Assembly: GCF_023910635.1 (NCBI RefSeq)
Contig: NZ_JAAVVZ010000007.1
Coordinates: forward strand, 1-64,000
DNA: 64,000 nucleotides
Direction of reading: 5' to 3'
Origin: Sphingorhabdus sp.
GTDB taxonomy: Bacteria; Pseudomonadota; Alphaproteobacteria; Sphingomonadales; Sphingomonadaceae
Positions 8,786 through 17,298 of the stretch are shown here, piece after piece. A program made the position numbers and the translations under genes. Position 1 is the stretch's first letter, and every line of letters begins with the position of its first letter. The notes below the pieces were generated by a model, which saw nothing but the letters and a program-made list of their open reading frames with translations, was not told the origin of the DNA and searched no databases.

Positions 8786-9499
8786 GTGACTATGGGTAGA
8801 CTGATGGATATAGGAGTGTCTGTTCTTTCGCAAGCCGAGCGGCGGGTGGAAATTGCAGCGCAAAACCTCTCAAATTCGACAACTCCGGCATATAAACGCC
8901 GAGTCGCTTTTTCGGCATTGGTTGAATCGACTGACAGCCAGTCTACACCCCTGCCACGTGTTGCCGCTGCCATCGATTTTCGCAATGGTAAGCTTGTTGA
9001 AACTGGTAGTCCGTACGATCTGGCGTTAGCAGGCGCGGGATATTTCGCCGTCCGCTACGACGACCGGATCAGCTATACACGGCGCGGACAATTTTCGGCC
9101 GACGCTGACGGTCGGCTGGTCGATGACCGTGGCGGCGTCCTGCAATTCGCCAATGGAACCGATGCGATGGTCGAAAGTGATAAGTTCGCTGTTGCCAGCA
9201 ATGGTGCGGTTACCGAAGCCGGCTTGCTTCGGGGCAGGATCGGCGTTTTCGACGCGGATGACCAGGCCGCCTTGGAGGCATCGGAGGGCGGCTTTGCTGC
9301 GGGGAATGCCACCCTGACGTTGCTCGACGATGCTGCGGTACAGCAGGGTGCATATGAAGCGTCTAACGTAACCACCGGTGATGAAATGGTCTTGATGATG
9401 GAAGCACTACGCCGTGCCGAGGCCGGGCAGCGTGTGATCAATGTCTATGATGATCTGATGGGGCGGGCGGTTACCAGTTTTGGGGAGAATGTGCGATGA
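8786..9499 (+). CDS. flgF: Flagellar proximal rod protein FlgF
   Basis: The roughly 237-residue product has an N-terminal rod/hook signature (SQAERRVEIAAQNLSNSTTPAYKR) and the C-terminal partner helix (GAYEASNVTTGDEMVLMMEALRRAEAGQRVIN). These two helices form the coiled coil of axial proteins. Its place just before flgG and its shorter length indicate FlgF. The start is ambiguous: GTG 8786, ATG 8792 or ATG 8804 are all in frame and none has a strong ribosome site. It overlaps flgG by four bases. Confidence 0.88.
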   Translation: MTMGRLMDIGVSVLSQAERRVEIAAQNLSNSTTPAYKRRVAFSALVESTDSQSTPLPRVAAAIDFRNGKLVETGSPYDLALAGAGYFAVRYDDRISYTRRGQFSADADGRLVDDRGGVLQFANGTDAMVESDKFAVASNGAVTEAGLLRGRIGVFDADDQAALEASEGGFAAGNATLTLLDDAAVQQGAYEASNVTTGDEMVLMMEALRRAEAGQRVINVYDDLMGRAVTSFGENVR

Positions 9500-10269
9500 A
9501 CGGTGCCTTTTACATCGGCGCGACAGGCTTACAGGCCCAGCAACGCGGGTTGGACGTTATCGCCAACAATGTGGCCAATATCAACACGACCGCGTTCAAG
9601 CGATCGGAGATTCGCTTCTCCGAAATGGTCATGCGCTCTTCGGTCAGCGAGGATTCCGAGCAACTCAACATTGCCCTCCCAGATGCCTTGTCTGGGGTCG
9701 AGGCGCGGATATCTCCGCGCATTTACGAACAGGGCGATTTGCGTCGGACCGGCAAGCCCTTCGATCTTGCGATAAGCGGCGACGGCTTTGTCGAGGTGCT
9801 GGGTCCGGGCGGCCAGGTCTGGCTGTGGCGCGGCGGCGCATTTCAGGTGAACGCCGACGGCTTGCTCGAAACGGAGAATGGAATGACGTTGCGCGCATTG
9901 ATCGAGGTACCCGACGATGCCGGTGAAATCCGCATAGAACCCGATGGCCGCGTTCTGGCCCAAGTGGCGGGCGAAGAAGTTCCCGTTGTACTGGGCAATA
10001 TCAGCATCGCGATGCCCGAAGATGTGCACACATTGGAGCCGGTAGGGAGTGGCTATTTCCGCGCCGCCGATGACGAGCAATTGCGAATCTTCGAACCGGG
10101 TGAGCAGGGCAAGGGCGTGTTCGTCCAACGCGCGCTCGAAGCGTCAAACGTCGACCTGAGCTCTGAAATGGTAACACTGCTTTTGATGCAGCGCGCATAT
10201 GGCGCAAACGCACAAATCGTTCAAGCAGGTGATCAGCTGATGGCAATTGCCAACGGGCTGCGACGATAA
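9496..10269 (+). CDS. flgG: Flagellar distal rod protein FlgG
   Basis: The product is 257 residues with the typical N-terminus GLQAQQRGLDVIANNVANIN, a central domain containing RRTGKPFDLAISGDGFVEV, and the C-terminal heptad helix LEASNVDLSSEMVTLLLMQR. FlgG builds the distal rod that passes through the P and L rings. The start ATG overlaps the flgF stop (ATGA-type junction), suggesting coupled translation. The length agrees with FlgG of other species (about 260). Confidence 0.94.
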   Translation: MNGAFYIGATGLQAQQRGLDVIANNVANINTTAFKRSEIRFSEMVMRSSVSEDSEQLNIALPDALSGVEARISPRIYEQGDLRRTGKPFDLAISGDGFVEVLGPGGQVWLWRGGAFQVNADGLLETENGMTLRALIEVPDDAGEIRIEPDGRVLAQVAGEEVPVVLGNISIAMPEDVHTLEPVGSGYFRAADDEQLRIFEPGEQGKGVFVQRALEASNVDLSSEMVTLLLMQRAYGANAQIVQAGDQLMAIANGLRR

Positions 10270-10272
10270 TCG

Positions 10273-10782
10273 ATGATTTTGGGGTCGCTCTCGTTCGCAT
10301 CATCGATCATTGCACTGGCACTCGCCGGATCGGTATCGCTTGCGCCGACGGCAATTGTTCGCGGTGATGTGCTGCGTCTGGGGGACGTTGCTGATACCAG
10401 CAAATTGCCAATGCCGATGCGCGACCGGGCGACCAAGCTTGCCTTGATGAATTTGCCCGACAACAACGACCCTGTGCGCTTGCGTGGGGAAGATATTGCG
10501 GCGCGCGCCCGGTCGTTAGTGCCTGCGCTTGCACCTTGGTTGGCGCAGATGAAGGGCCATATTGTTGTCCGGCGGCGCAGCGCGAATCTGCTCTTGCCTG
10601 TGGCGCGTGCTACCCGAGCGGATGCTATACTAAAGGACGACCCTGTTCAGCTGACGGTCTCTGCCGGTATCTACATTATAGAACGCCGGGGCATCGCAAT
10701 GAGCGATGGTCAACCCGGCAGTAAGCTGTTCATACGGACCGAGGATGGCAAAGCCATTTCGGCGCTGTGTTGCGGGGAATGA
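10273..10782 (+). CDS. flgA: P-ring assembly chaperone FlgA
   Basis: A 169-residue secreted protein with an N-terminal hydrophobic signal (MILGSLSFASSIIALALAGS) and a FlgA-like C-terminal domain: LPVARATRADAILKDDPVQL, the pattern of VSAG-x-YIIERRGIAMSDGQPG, and a final strand. FlgA escorts FlgI to the growing rod in the periplasm. It lies four bases after flgG and overlaps flgH. It is shorter than the roughly 220-residue enterobacterial protein, which is common in Alphaproteobacteria. The sequence ends with a CC pair, unusual but seen plainly. Confidence 0.85.
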   Translation: MILGSLSFASSIIALALAGSVSLAPTAIVRGDVLRLGDVADTSKLPMPMRDRATKLALMNLPDNNDPVRLRGEDIAARARSLVPALAPWLAQMKGHIVVRRRSANLLLPVARATRADAILKDDPVQLTVSAGIYIIERRGIAMSDGQPGSKLFIRTEDGKAISALCCGE

Positions 10783-11360
10783 AAATGCATCGGCAATTTG
10801 CTTTGGTATTGATGGTGGTTCTTCTGGCAAGTCCTGCCGTAGCCGAAGATCTGTATAAAGGTGGCAACTGGCCCTCGCTTGCGTCGGATCGCAAAGCCGA
10901 TGCGGTCGGCGATATCATCACCGTGCTGGTTGCCGAAAACAACACCGCGTCCAACTCGGTCGGCAGGGGTTCGAAAAAGCAAAGTTCGATCAGCGGCCAG
11001 ATCGCCGCCAGTTCATCCTTTGGCGAATCGGCAGGACTGACGTTCGGCGGCGGATACAACGGCGAAGGCAGCAATAGCCGCGCTGATCGCATGGTTGCCC
11101 AGCTAAGCGCGACGGTTACTCAAATTTACCCGAATGGCGACTTGCAGATTACCGGTTGGCAACGCCTGAAAATTAACGGCGAGATGACGAACATAAAGGT
11201 CAGTGGCAGGGTTCGTCCGGATGACATCAACGGTCAGAATGCAGTGCTGTCGTCACGCATTGCCGACGCCAATATCGAATATGACGGCAGGGGCTTTGCG
11301 TCGCGTGGTGCCAAGCCGGGAATTGTGACTCAGATTTTCAGTTGGCTCGGCCTGCTATGA
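10779..11360 (+). CDS. flgH: L-ring protein FlgH lacking a lipobox cysteine
   Basis: The ATG at 10779 (or 10785) yields a signal peptide MKMHRQFALVLMVVLLASPA with a probable signal peptidase I site after AVA. Conserved FlgH features follow: GNWPSLASDRKADAVGDIIT, VTQIYPNGDLQITGWQRLKING and SGRVRPDDINGQNAVLSSRI. FlgH normally is an outer-membrane lipoprotein with an N-terminal Cys; this protein has no Cys at all, so it cannot be lipidated. The about 193-residue length is slightly short. It overlaps both flgA and flgI, so the start is decided by these couplings and the GGGGA at 10773-10778. Confidence 0.9.
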   Translation: MKMHRQFALVLMVVLLASPAVAEDLYKGGNWPSLASDRKADAVGDIITVLVAENNTASNSVGRGSKKQSSISGQIAASSSFGESAGLTFGGGYNGEGSNSRADRMVAQLSATVTQIYPNGDLQITGWQRLKINGEMTNIKVSGRVRPDDINGQNAVLSSRIADANIEYDGRGFASRGAKPGIVTQIFSWLGLL

Positions 11361-12472
11361 ACCGGCTTATTCTTGTTATTCTGAGTTTAGTGTGCGCGTT
11401 TGCGCCGATAGCGGAGGCGGCTGCTTCGCCGATACGTCTTAAAGACCTGGGGCGTTTCCAAGGGTGGCGTGATAACCCGCTGGTTGGCTACGGCATAGTG
11501 ACGGGGCTGTCGGGCACGGGTGACTCGCCGCGCAATGAAGTAACGCGTCAGGCGCTAAAAAACACGCTGGGCCGCTTGGGCATCAACGTAACTGCGGATC
11601 AAGTACAGAGCCGCAACGTGGCGGTTGTCATGGTAACTGCAACCTTGCCGCCTTCGGCAAATGTCGGAGACCGGATAGACATTGCGATCACATCAATCGG
11701 CGACGCGCGCAGCCTTGCCGGTGGCACCTTGCTCATGACGCCGTTGATGGGGCCCGACCAGCAATCCTATGCGCTCGCGCAAGGCGCGCTGGTAATAGGA
11801 GGTTATCGGTTTGAGGCCGAGCAGAATCTGCGGCAGAAAAATTATCCTACTGCTGGAATATTACCGGGCGGTGGCACTGTTGAAAGAGCGGTAGAGGCGA
11901 ATTTGCAAAGCGACCCACGCGGCATCACTTTTGTCTTGCGCGATCCGGACATCACAACCGCCGAAACAATTGCCAGCGGCATCAACCAGAATTTTGGCTA
12001 TGGTATCGCGTCGGTCAAGTCGGCTGATGCAGTCTATATATCGACCAGCGAGATGGCGGGGCCGCTCAACAGCTTTCTGGCTAGGATTGAAAATGTGGCG
12101 GTGACGCCGGACAGGATATCTCGCATTGTCATAAATGAACGATCGGGTACCGTGGTTGCTGGAGGCAGTGTTAAGATATCCGATGTGGTTATCGCGCAAG
12201 GCGACATCAAGGTGTCTGTGGCCATCGATAACAGCGCCAGCCAGTCAAACATCTACGGCGGCTATGTTCGCGATGCGCGCGGCCTTATTGTGACCAACAC
12301 GCGGCTTGATGTCGAAGAAGACAAGAACGCTGTGCTGCGGTTTCCGGGAACCTCGGTAGCCGACCTCGTGCAGGGTCTTTCGCGGGCCGAAGTTCCGACC
12401 CGGACGATGATCGCGATATTGCAGGCAATGAAGGCCGCTGGCGCGCTGCACGCCGATATCATTGTCCAATAA
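11357..12472 (+). CDS. flgI: P-ring protein FlgI
   Basis: A 371-residue periplasmic protein with signal peptide MNRLILVILSLVCAFAPIAEA. Diagnostic segments include RLKDLGRFQGWRDNPLVGYG, IVTGLSGTGDSP, DARSLAGGTLLMTPLMGPD and the C-terminal SVADLVQGL...VPTRTMIAILQAMKAAGALHA. FlgI forms the P ring bushing around the rod in the peptidoglycan layer. The ATG at 11357 overlaps the flgH stop (ATGA); an upstream frame start at 11342 only adds five residues. Length is typical. Confidence 0.95.
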   Translation: MNRLILVILSLVCAFAPIAEAAASPIRLKDLGRFQGWRDNPLVGYGIVTGLSGTGDSPRNEVTRQALKNTLGRLGINVTADQVQSRNVAVVMVTATLPPSANVGDRIDIAITSIGDARSLAGGTLLMTPLMGPDQQSYALAQGALVIGGYRFEAEQNLRQKNYPTAGILPGGGTVERAVEANLQSDPRGITFVLRDPDITTAETIASGINQNFGYGIASVKSADAVYISTSEMAGPLNSFLARIENVAVTPDRISRIVINERSGTVVAGGSVKISDVVIAQGDIKVSVAIDNSASQSNIYGGYVRDARGLIVTNTRLDVEEDKNAVLRFPGTSVADLVQGLSRAEVPTRTMIAILQAMKAAGALHADIIVQ

Positions 12473-12491
12473 CTAACACGGGAGGGTAAGT

Positions 12492-12839
12492 ATGGATTCG
12501 ATTTCTGCCACAATCTTGCTGAAGGCAATGGATGGCCTTTCTATGCGTGCCATGGTGACCTCCCAGAATATCGCTAACGCCAACTCGCCGGGATACCGTC
12601 CGCTCAGGGTAAATTTCGAAGATGCCCTAAGGGCCGCAGCAGCGTCGGGCGCGCCGGGCGATATCCGCCAGGTCCAGCCAACGGTCAGTCTGTCGATCGA
12701 TGAAACCGGCCGGTCGGAACTTCGCCTCGATCTGGAAATGGCTACGGCGGCATCGACTGCCGGGCGCTACGGTACTCTGGCCGAGCTTTTGAACCGCAGG
12801 CTTCAAATCGAGGCACTGGCCGCAGCAGGGAGCCGCTAA
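12492..12839 (+). CDS. flgB: Flagellar rod protein FlgB
   Basis: The 115-residue product shows the FlgB pattern: LLKAMDGLSMRAMVTSQNIA followed by NANSPGYRPLRVNFEDAL, and a C-terminal helix ending LLNRRLQIEALAAAGSR. FlgB is the most cell-proximal rod subunit. A strong ribosome site, GGGAGG at about 12480-12485, precedes the ATG. It starts a tight run flgB-flgC-fliE-fliF after a 19-base gap, so an internal promoter is possible but none is recognised. Confidence 0.92.
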   Translation: MDSISATILLKAMDGLSMRAMVTSQNIANANSPGYRPLRVNFEDALRAAAASGAPGDIRQVQPTVSLSIDETGRSELRLDLEMATAASTAGRYGTLAELLNRRLQIEALAAAGSR

Positions 12840-12841
12840 TC

Positions 12842-13270
12842 ATGAACGCAATGGAAATAAGCCGCACCGGGCTCGACGTCGAATGGCGGCGGCTTGAAGT
12901 AATTGCGCAAAACATCGCCAATGTGAATACAACAATCGACGCCAATGGTGAGCCCTATCGTCCGCTTCGTCTGCTATCGGGGCCAGCGGGGTCATTTAAC
13001 TCCGTCTTGGCAGAACGGGCAAACAAGACCGATTTGCGCGGCGTATCGGTTTACTCAATCGAAGCGCAGAATGTTGTGCCCCGGCAGGTTTATGAGCCGG
13101 CACATCCGCAAGCCGACACCGAAGGCTATGTCAGCTATCCCGGTTTCGACCATGCCGCCGAAATGGCGTTGATGGTCAAGACCTCGCGGGCTTACGAAGC
13201 CAATATCGTCGCAATGAATGCGGCTCGGCAGATGTACTCCAAAGCTCTTGATATCGGAAGGCGCTCGTAA
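12842..13270 (+). CDS. flgC: Flagellar rod protein FlgC
   Basis: The 142-residue protein begins MNAMEISRTGLDVEWRRLEV with IAQNIANVNTT, and ends with the helix HAAEMALMVKTSRAYEANIV, both typical of FlgC. It forms the proximal rod with FlgB. The stop TAA shares its last base with the fliE ATG (TAATG at 13268-13272), a coupling arrangement. The length matches the family (about 135-140). Confidence 0.94.
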   Translation: MNAMEISRTGLDVEWRRLEVIAQNIANVNTTIDANGEPYRPLRLLSGPAGSFNSVLAERANKTDLRGVSVYSIEAQNVVPRQVYEPAHPQADTEGYVSYPGFDHAAEMALMVKTSRAYEANIVAMNAARQMYSKALDIGRRS

Positions 13271-13572
13271 TGATTGAAGCTATTGCACCTGTGGGTCAGG
13301 CCGCCGAGCAGCTTTTGGGCGTTGCGCCCATTCAGACTCAGGTCACAGACCGGCTGTCCTTCCCGGAAATCTTGTCGAAGGGCATAGAGGCGACCAACAG
13401 CAAGCTCGTCGAGGCCGACCGTCTTGTCGCGCAATTTGCCATCGACGATTCGGTTCCGCTGCACCAGGTGACTTATGCCCTGGAACAGGCGCGGATGTCT
13501 TTCGAGCTTATGATTCAGGTGCGAAACCGCGCTCTTGAGGCGACCCAGCAACTCATGAATATGCAGATTTGA
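13270..13572 (+). CDS. fliE: MS ring-rod junction protein FliE
   Basis: A 100-residue protein with the C-terminal FliE signature: DDSVPLHQVTYALEQARMSF followed by ELMIQVRNRALEATQQLMNM. FliE is the first exported subunit and connects the MS ring with the rod. The gene is coupled to flgC and sits 10 bases before fliF. The family assignment is secure from both motif and context. Confidence 0.94.
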   Translation: MIEAIAPVGQAAEQLLGVAPIQTQVTDRLSFPEILSKGIEATNSKLVEADRLVAQFAIDDSVPLHQVTYALEQARMSFELMIQVRNRALEATQQLMNMQI

Positions 13573-13582
13573 TACGTTCTTT

Positions 13583-14848
13583 ATGGCAGACACCGGACTT
13601 AAATCGAGCGAAGCAAATAACCGGCAAATTATTCTGGTTGCAGGCGGCGCGTTGCTTGCCGCGCTGTTTTTGTTTGCGCTCTGGTATCTGGTCATCCGTA
13701 CACCCTATGGTCTCGCATTCACCGACCTTAAATCCGAAGATGCCTCGTTAATCATCGAGGAGCTTGATCGGCAAAAAACGCCCTATGAACTGGCTGACAA
13801 CGGAACTACGATCATGGTGCCGGAAGATAAGGTCGATACCTCGCGGGTCAACATATTGGGTGGCGACCTACCGCTTAGAGGAACAGTCGGCTTTGAACTG
13901 TTTAACCAGAGCGACATGGGTCTCACCGAATTTGCCCAGAAAATAAATTATCAGCGCGCGCTTCAAGGGGAGCTTGCACGTACGTTGATGTCGCTCGAAA
14001 ACATCGAAACCGCGCGGGTGCATTTGTCATTGCCCGATTCGGGTATCTTCGAGCGCGACCGGCGTGCGGCCAAGGCTTCGGTAACCATCGCTCCGAAACT
14101 TGGTAAGTCAGTAGATGGTTCGACCGTGACTGGTATTCAGCGTTTGATCGCTTCGGCGGTCCCTGATCTTGATACCTCGAATGTTGCGGTTCTTGACGCC
14201 GAAGGACAGCTGCTCAGCCAAGAGCTCCCAGCCACTGACATGAACGCTAGCGCCAGCGGCAGCCCGGTCGAGCAGGAATATGCGGCGCGCGTCCGGAATG
14301 CGATTGCGCCCATGATTTCTGATCCAAATGTGCGTGTGACGGTACGAATGGCGCAGGAGTTGGTAAAATCCCGCGAAATTGTTGTGCCAACCTCAACTGC
14401 CGATGCAGAAACAACGTCTCCTGCGATCACCGAAGACGATGTCGGGCGCGACCCGATCCGCATTTCCATTATCTTTTCAAAAACGCCCGATTTACAGACC
14501 TATGACAATTTGATCCCGTTGCTAGAGCAAAGTGTCGATTATGACCAGTCGCGCGGCGACAGTTTGATGATACTGACTTCGCCCGTGTCATTGCCCCCGC
14601 TTTCGACATCGGCGCGCAATGCCAAGCCAGTGGCAACAGATGAAGCCGCTTGGGATTCCCGCGACGGACTCTTTTGGAGCAACTGGTTGTGGCTGGTACT
14701 TGCCTTTATATTTATCCCATTACTGGTTCTCGCCCTTCGCAAAACCAGTCTGCAGCGCGAAATGACGCTGGCGCAGCGCAAAACTTTTTCCGAAAGATTG
14801 AAGTCTCTGGTCGATGAGCAAGGGGGGCGTGGCCGTGGAGCGCTCTGA
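13583..14848 (+). CDS. fliF: MS-ring protein FliF, short C-terminus
   Basis: The 421-residue product has a first membrane helix (about residues 16-36), ring-building domains (DLKSEDASLIIEELDRQKTP, VNILGGDLPLRG, GELARTLMSLENIETARVHL, the IQRLIASAVPDLDTSNVAVLD region) and a second helix (LWLVLAFIFIPLLVLAL, about 370-387). Only about 34 residues follow, ending LVDEQGGRGRGAL. Typical FliF is about 550 residues and ends with a conserved acidic/hydrophobic tail that binds FliG. That tail is absent, in keeping with the lack of a fliG gene downstream. The protein anchors the basal body in the inner membrane. Confidence 0.92.
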   Translation: MADTGLKSSEANNRQIILVAGGALLAALFLFALWYLVIRTPYGLAFTDLKSEDASLIIEELDRQKTPYELADNGTTIMVPEDKVDTSRVNILGGDLPLRGTVGFELFNQSDMGLTEFAQKINYQRALQGELARTLMSLENIETARVHLSLPDSGIFERDRRAAKASVTIAPKLGKSVDGSTVTGIQRLIASAVPDLDTSNVAVLDAEGQLLSQELPATDMNASASGSPVEQEYAARVRNAIAPMISDPNVRVTVRMAQELVKSREIVVPTSTADAETTSPAITEDDVGRDPIRISIIFSKTPDLQTYDNLIPLLEQSVDYDQSRGDSLMILTSPVSLPPLSTSARNAKPVATDEAAWDSRDGLFWSNWLWLVLAFIFIPLLVLALRKTSLQREMTLAQRKTFSERLKSLVDEQGGRGRGAL

Positions 14849-15251
14849 TCAGGCATTGCGGCGGATGGTCGCGCGGATGCCATCCATGGCAAAAGCCGAC
14901 TTCGACGCGATCATGGAGGATCTTTCTGACCAGCAGAGTGTCAAGGTGCTGGCGTTGCTGAAAGAACTCGAAGGCAGCCACGTCGAGGATATCGCCGCTA
15001 ATGAGCTACAGCCGCACCATACCCCGCTTATCGTACCGGACAATTTGTCGTCATGGCTGGTGGCACGGGTCAATGGTAATCCAGCGGCCGGCGATGAGGT
15101 GGTCGAACAATTTTCGATGACACAACATGCAATTTCGGAATTGCGGGTTTGTGCCGCCGAGTTGGTACCCCAGCCTGAAACCGGGACCAAACGACCCTCG
15201 CTTCTCGATCAGCTGTTCCGCCGCTTTATCGGCCACAGGGTTGCAGCATGA
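14835..15251 (+). CDS. Unrecognised 138-residue protein in the fliG position
   Basis: This gene sits exactly where fliG is normally found, between fliF and fliH, but encodes only about 138 residues. I choose GTG 14835 because AGGGGGG lies 8 bases upstream; an in-frame ATG at 14814 would overlap fliF by 35 bases and lacks a ribosome site. The first part is helical (DQALRRMVARMPSMAKADFD, then SDQQSVKVLALLKELEG), vaguely like one armadillo unit of FliG, while the rest (SWLVARVNGNPAAGDEVVEQ) is not FliG-like. The charged torque helix and EHPQ/GGPG motifs of FliG are absent. It may be an adaptor between FliF and the C-ring or export stator; no function is claimed. It overlaps fliH by four bases. 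Confidence 0.6.
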   Translation: MERSDQALRRMVARMPSMAKADFDAIMEDLSDQQSVKVLALLKELEGSHVEDIAANELQPHHTPLIVPDNLSSWLVARVNGNPAAGDEVVEQFSMTQHAISELRVCAAELVPQPETGTKRPSLLDQLFRRFIGHRVAA

Positions 15252-15952
15252 GCACATTGATAAAATCGACTGATTTGGCACATGGGTTCGTTATCCAAAA
15301 ACTGGGTGGTGAATCTCCAAAACGTGTTTCGACGGTTCGTGCCTCTGAGACGAAAGCCGAGAATCCGCTTGCCGCTGAAAACAGGCGTTTGGCAGCATTG
15401 GTTGAAGAGCACGAAGCAAAAATTGCAGCACATGAGGGCGCTTTGGCCACGGCCTATTCCAAGGGCGAGGAGGCCGGACGCTCGGCAATGGAATTTGAAA
15501 TCGAAGATGATCGTGCCGCTGCGCTGGAGTTGCTGGCTCGTGGCGTGGAATCTGCCAAAACAGCGCTCGATCAGACGCTCGGAAACTATGAGAGCATCGC
15601 GCTGGTCATTGCGCAAACTGCGCTCGACAAGATATTCGGCGATACCAAAGGACGCAAGGCGATGGCCGCCGATCTGATCCGGCACCAGTTCCGGAAGATT
15701 AATCAAGGCAGCTTTGTTTCGCTTGAAGTGTCGCGCGCAGATTTCCCCAACACGCAGGAAGTTGCCGAACTGGCGGCGTCGCTTTCCGTGGTCCCCGAGC
15801 GTGTGCGGGTATCGGACGATCTCGCAGCAGGCAGCTGCCAAATGCGCATGCAGCTCGGGACGCTTGAAATCGGGCTGGACCGACAATGGGGTTCGACTCG
15901 AGCGCTGCTGGACGAGATGATCACGATCGACGAGACGGAAGACGCCCGGTGA
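15248..15952 (+). CDS. fliH: Flagellar export stator/ATPase regulator FliH
   Basis: A 234-residue protein with an N-terminal variable part, an Ala/Glu-rich coiled coil (ENRRLAALVEEHEAKIAAHE and the YSKGEEAGRSAMEFEIEDDR stretch) and a C-terminal domain with ALVIAQTALDKIFGD and ELAASLSVVPERVRVSDD, typical of FliH/SctL. FliH dimers tether and restrain the ATPase FliI, the next gene. Start ATG overlaps the preceding stop; the stop overlaps the fliI GTG start. Sequence conservation is weak in this family, so context carries much of the call. Confidence 0.82.
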   Translation: MSTLIKSTDLAHGFVIQKLGGESPKRVSTVRASETKAENPLAAENRRLAALVEEHEAKIAAHEGALATAYSKGEEAGRSAMEFEIEDDRAAALELLARGVESAKTALDQTLGNYESIALVIAQTALDKIFGDTKGRKAMAADLIRHQFRKINQGSFVSLEVSRADFPNTQEVAELAASLSVVPERVRVSDDLAAGSCQMRMQLGTLEIGLDRQWGSTRALLDEMITIDETEDAR

Positions 15953-17298
15953 AACCGCATCGCTTCCTTTCCCGGCTTGAGGCGCTCGACCCGGTCGAGC
16001 GGTGTGGACGGTTGAACCGGATCATGCCGACTTGGTTGGAGGCCGACGGGCCGAATGTGCCGCTTGGTACATTGTGCGCGATTATCGCGACCGGCAACAG
16101 CGTGGATATCGCACCTCCTGTAATCGCCGAGGTCGTGAAGGTCGACAAGGATCACATCGCGCTGATTCCGTTTGGTGACACATCCCTGCTGTCGGCGGGT
16201 GCTTCGGTTACCGCGCTGTCGGGCGATGCGCGAGTGCCGGTCGGTGATGCTTTCATGGGCCGTGCCATTGACGCGCTGGGCAGACCGATTGACAATCAAG
16301 GCGCGATCAATACCAATGAATTTGCACCTTTGCTCGCGCCCTTGCCTGAGCCATTGCAGCGCACTTCGCCCAAGCAGGTGCTGAACACGGGCCTGCGCGC
16401 CATCGACGGGTTGCTGACACTGGGTGTTGGTCAGCGTGTTGGCATTTTCGCCGCGAGCGGTGTTGGCAAGACCAGCCTCATCTCGCAACTGTCACGCCAG
16501 ATCGATGCTGATCATATCGTTATCTGCCTCGTGGGCGAGCGGGGCCGTGAGGTTGAGCATCTCTGGTCCGAGGAACTGCCGGAAGATATTCGGGAGCGCG
16601 CGACCGTCGTTGCGGCGACTTCGGACAAGGCGGCTGCCCTGCGGGTACGCGCCGTGTATCAGGGGCTGGCGCTCGCCCAGCACTGGCGTGCGCAAGGCCG
16701 ACATGTCCTTTTCATTCTCGATTCGGTGACTCGACTTGCCATGGCCATGCGCGAAACCGGCTTGGCTGCCGGCGAGCCACCGACAGTACGTGCATATACG
16801 CCGAGTGTATTCGCAGCGATCCCGCGTGTCGTCGAACAATGCGGCGCTCTGAAATCGGGCGGAGCAATCACCGCTTTGATGACGGTGTTGAGCGAAACCA
16901 ACGAGGTCGACGATCCGATTTCGGAGATGATGAAGTCGTTGCTTGATGGTCATATCATATTGTCGCGAGACCTCGCCGAACGCGGCCATTTCCCGGCCAT
17001 CGACGTATCGCGCAGCATCAGCCGTAATATGTCGGCAATCATCGCCAAAAGTCATTTGGCCTCTGCGCGCCATGTTCTCGCGCATCTCGCCAATTACGAA
17101 GGGTCGCGCACATTGATCGAATCGGGGCTTTATTCCGCAGGTGCCAGCCCCGATCTCGATGCCGCCATTGTGTCAAAGCCCGTCATCGACGAATTTCTGA
17201 GGCAGGATCAGCACGAGGCCACAGCATTTGCTGCTGTTACCGACAAGCTATCTCAAATTGCGGGGAGCAGGCATGAGTCGGTCACGCAGAAGGGTTGA
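15949..17298 (+). CDS. fliI: Flagellar export ATPase FliI
   Basis: The GTG at 15949 overlaps the fliH stop (GTGA) and gives a 449-residue ATPase. Clear motifs: the Walker A segment GIFAASGVGKTSLISQLSRQ, VGERGREVEHLWSEELPED, Walker B HVLFILDSVTRLAMA, and the T3SS-ATPase segment GEPPTVRAYTPSVFAAIPRV. FliI hexamers at the base of the export gate help unfold and deliver substrates. The C-terminal SRSISRNMSAIIAKSHLASA resembles the family. The length is usual (about 440). Confidence 0.96.
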   Translation: MKPHRFLSRLEALDPVERCGRLNRIMPTWLEADGPNVPLGTLCAIIATGNSVDIAPPVIAEVVKVDKDHIALIPFGDTSLLSAGASVTALSGDARVPVGDAFMGRAIDALGRPIDNQGAINTNEFAPLLAPLPEPLQRTSPKQVLNTGLRAIDGLLTLGVGQRVGIFAASGVGKTSLISQLSRQIDADHIVICLVGERGREVEHLWSEELPEDIRERATVVAATSDKAAALRVRAVYQGLALAQHWRAQGRHVLFILDSVTRLAMAMRETGLAAGEPPTVRAYTPSVFAAIPRVVEQCGALKSGGAITALMTVLSETNEVDDPISEMMKSLLDGHIILSRDLAERGHFPAIDVSRSISRNMSAIIAKSHLASARHVLAHLANYEGSRTLIESGLYSAGASPDLDAAIVSKPVIDEFLRQDQHEATAFAAVTDKLSQIAGSRHESVTQKG

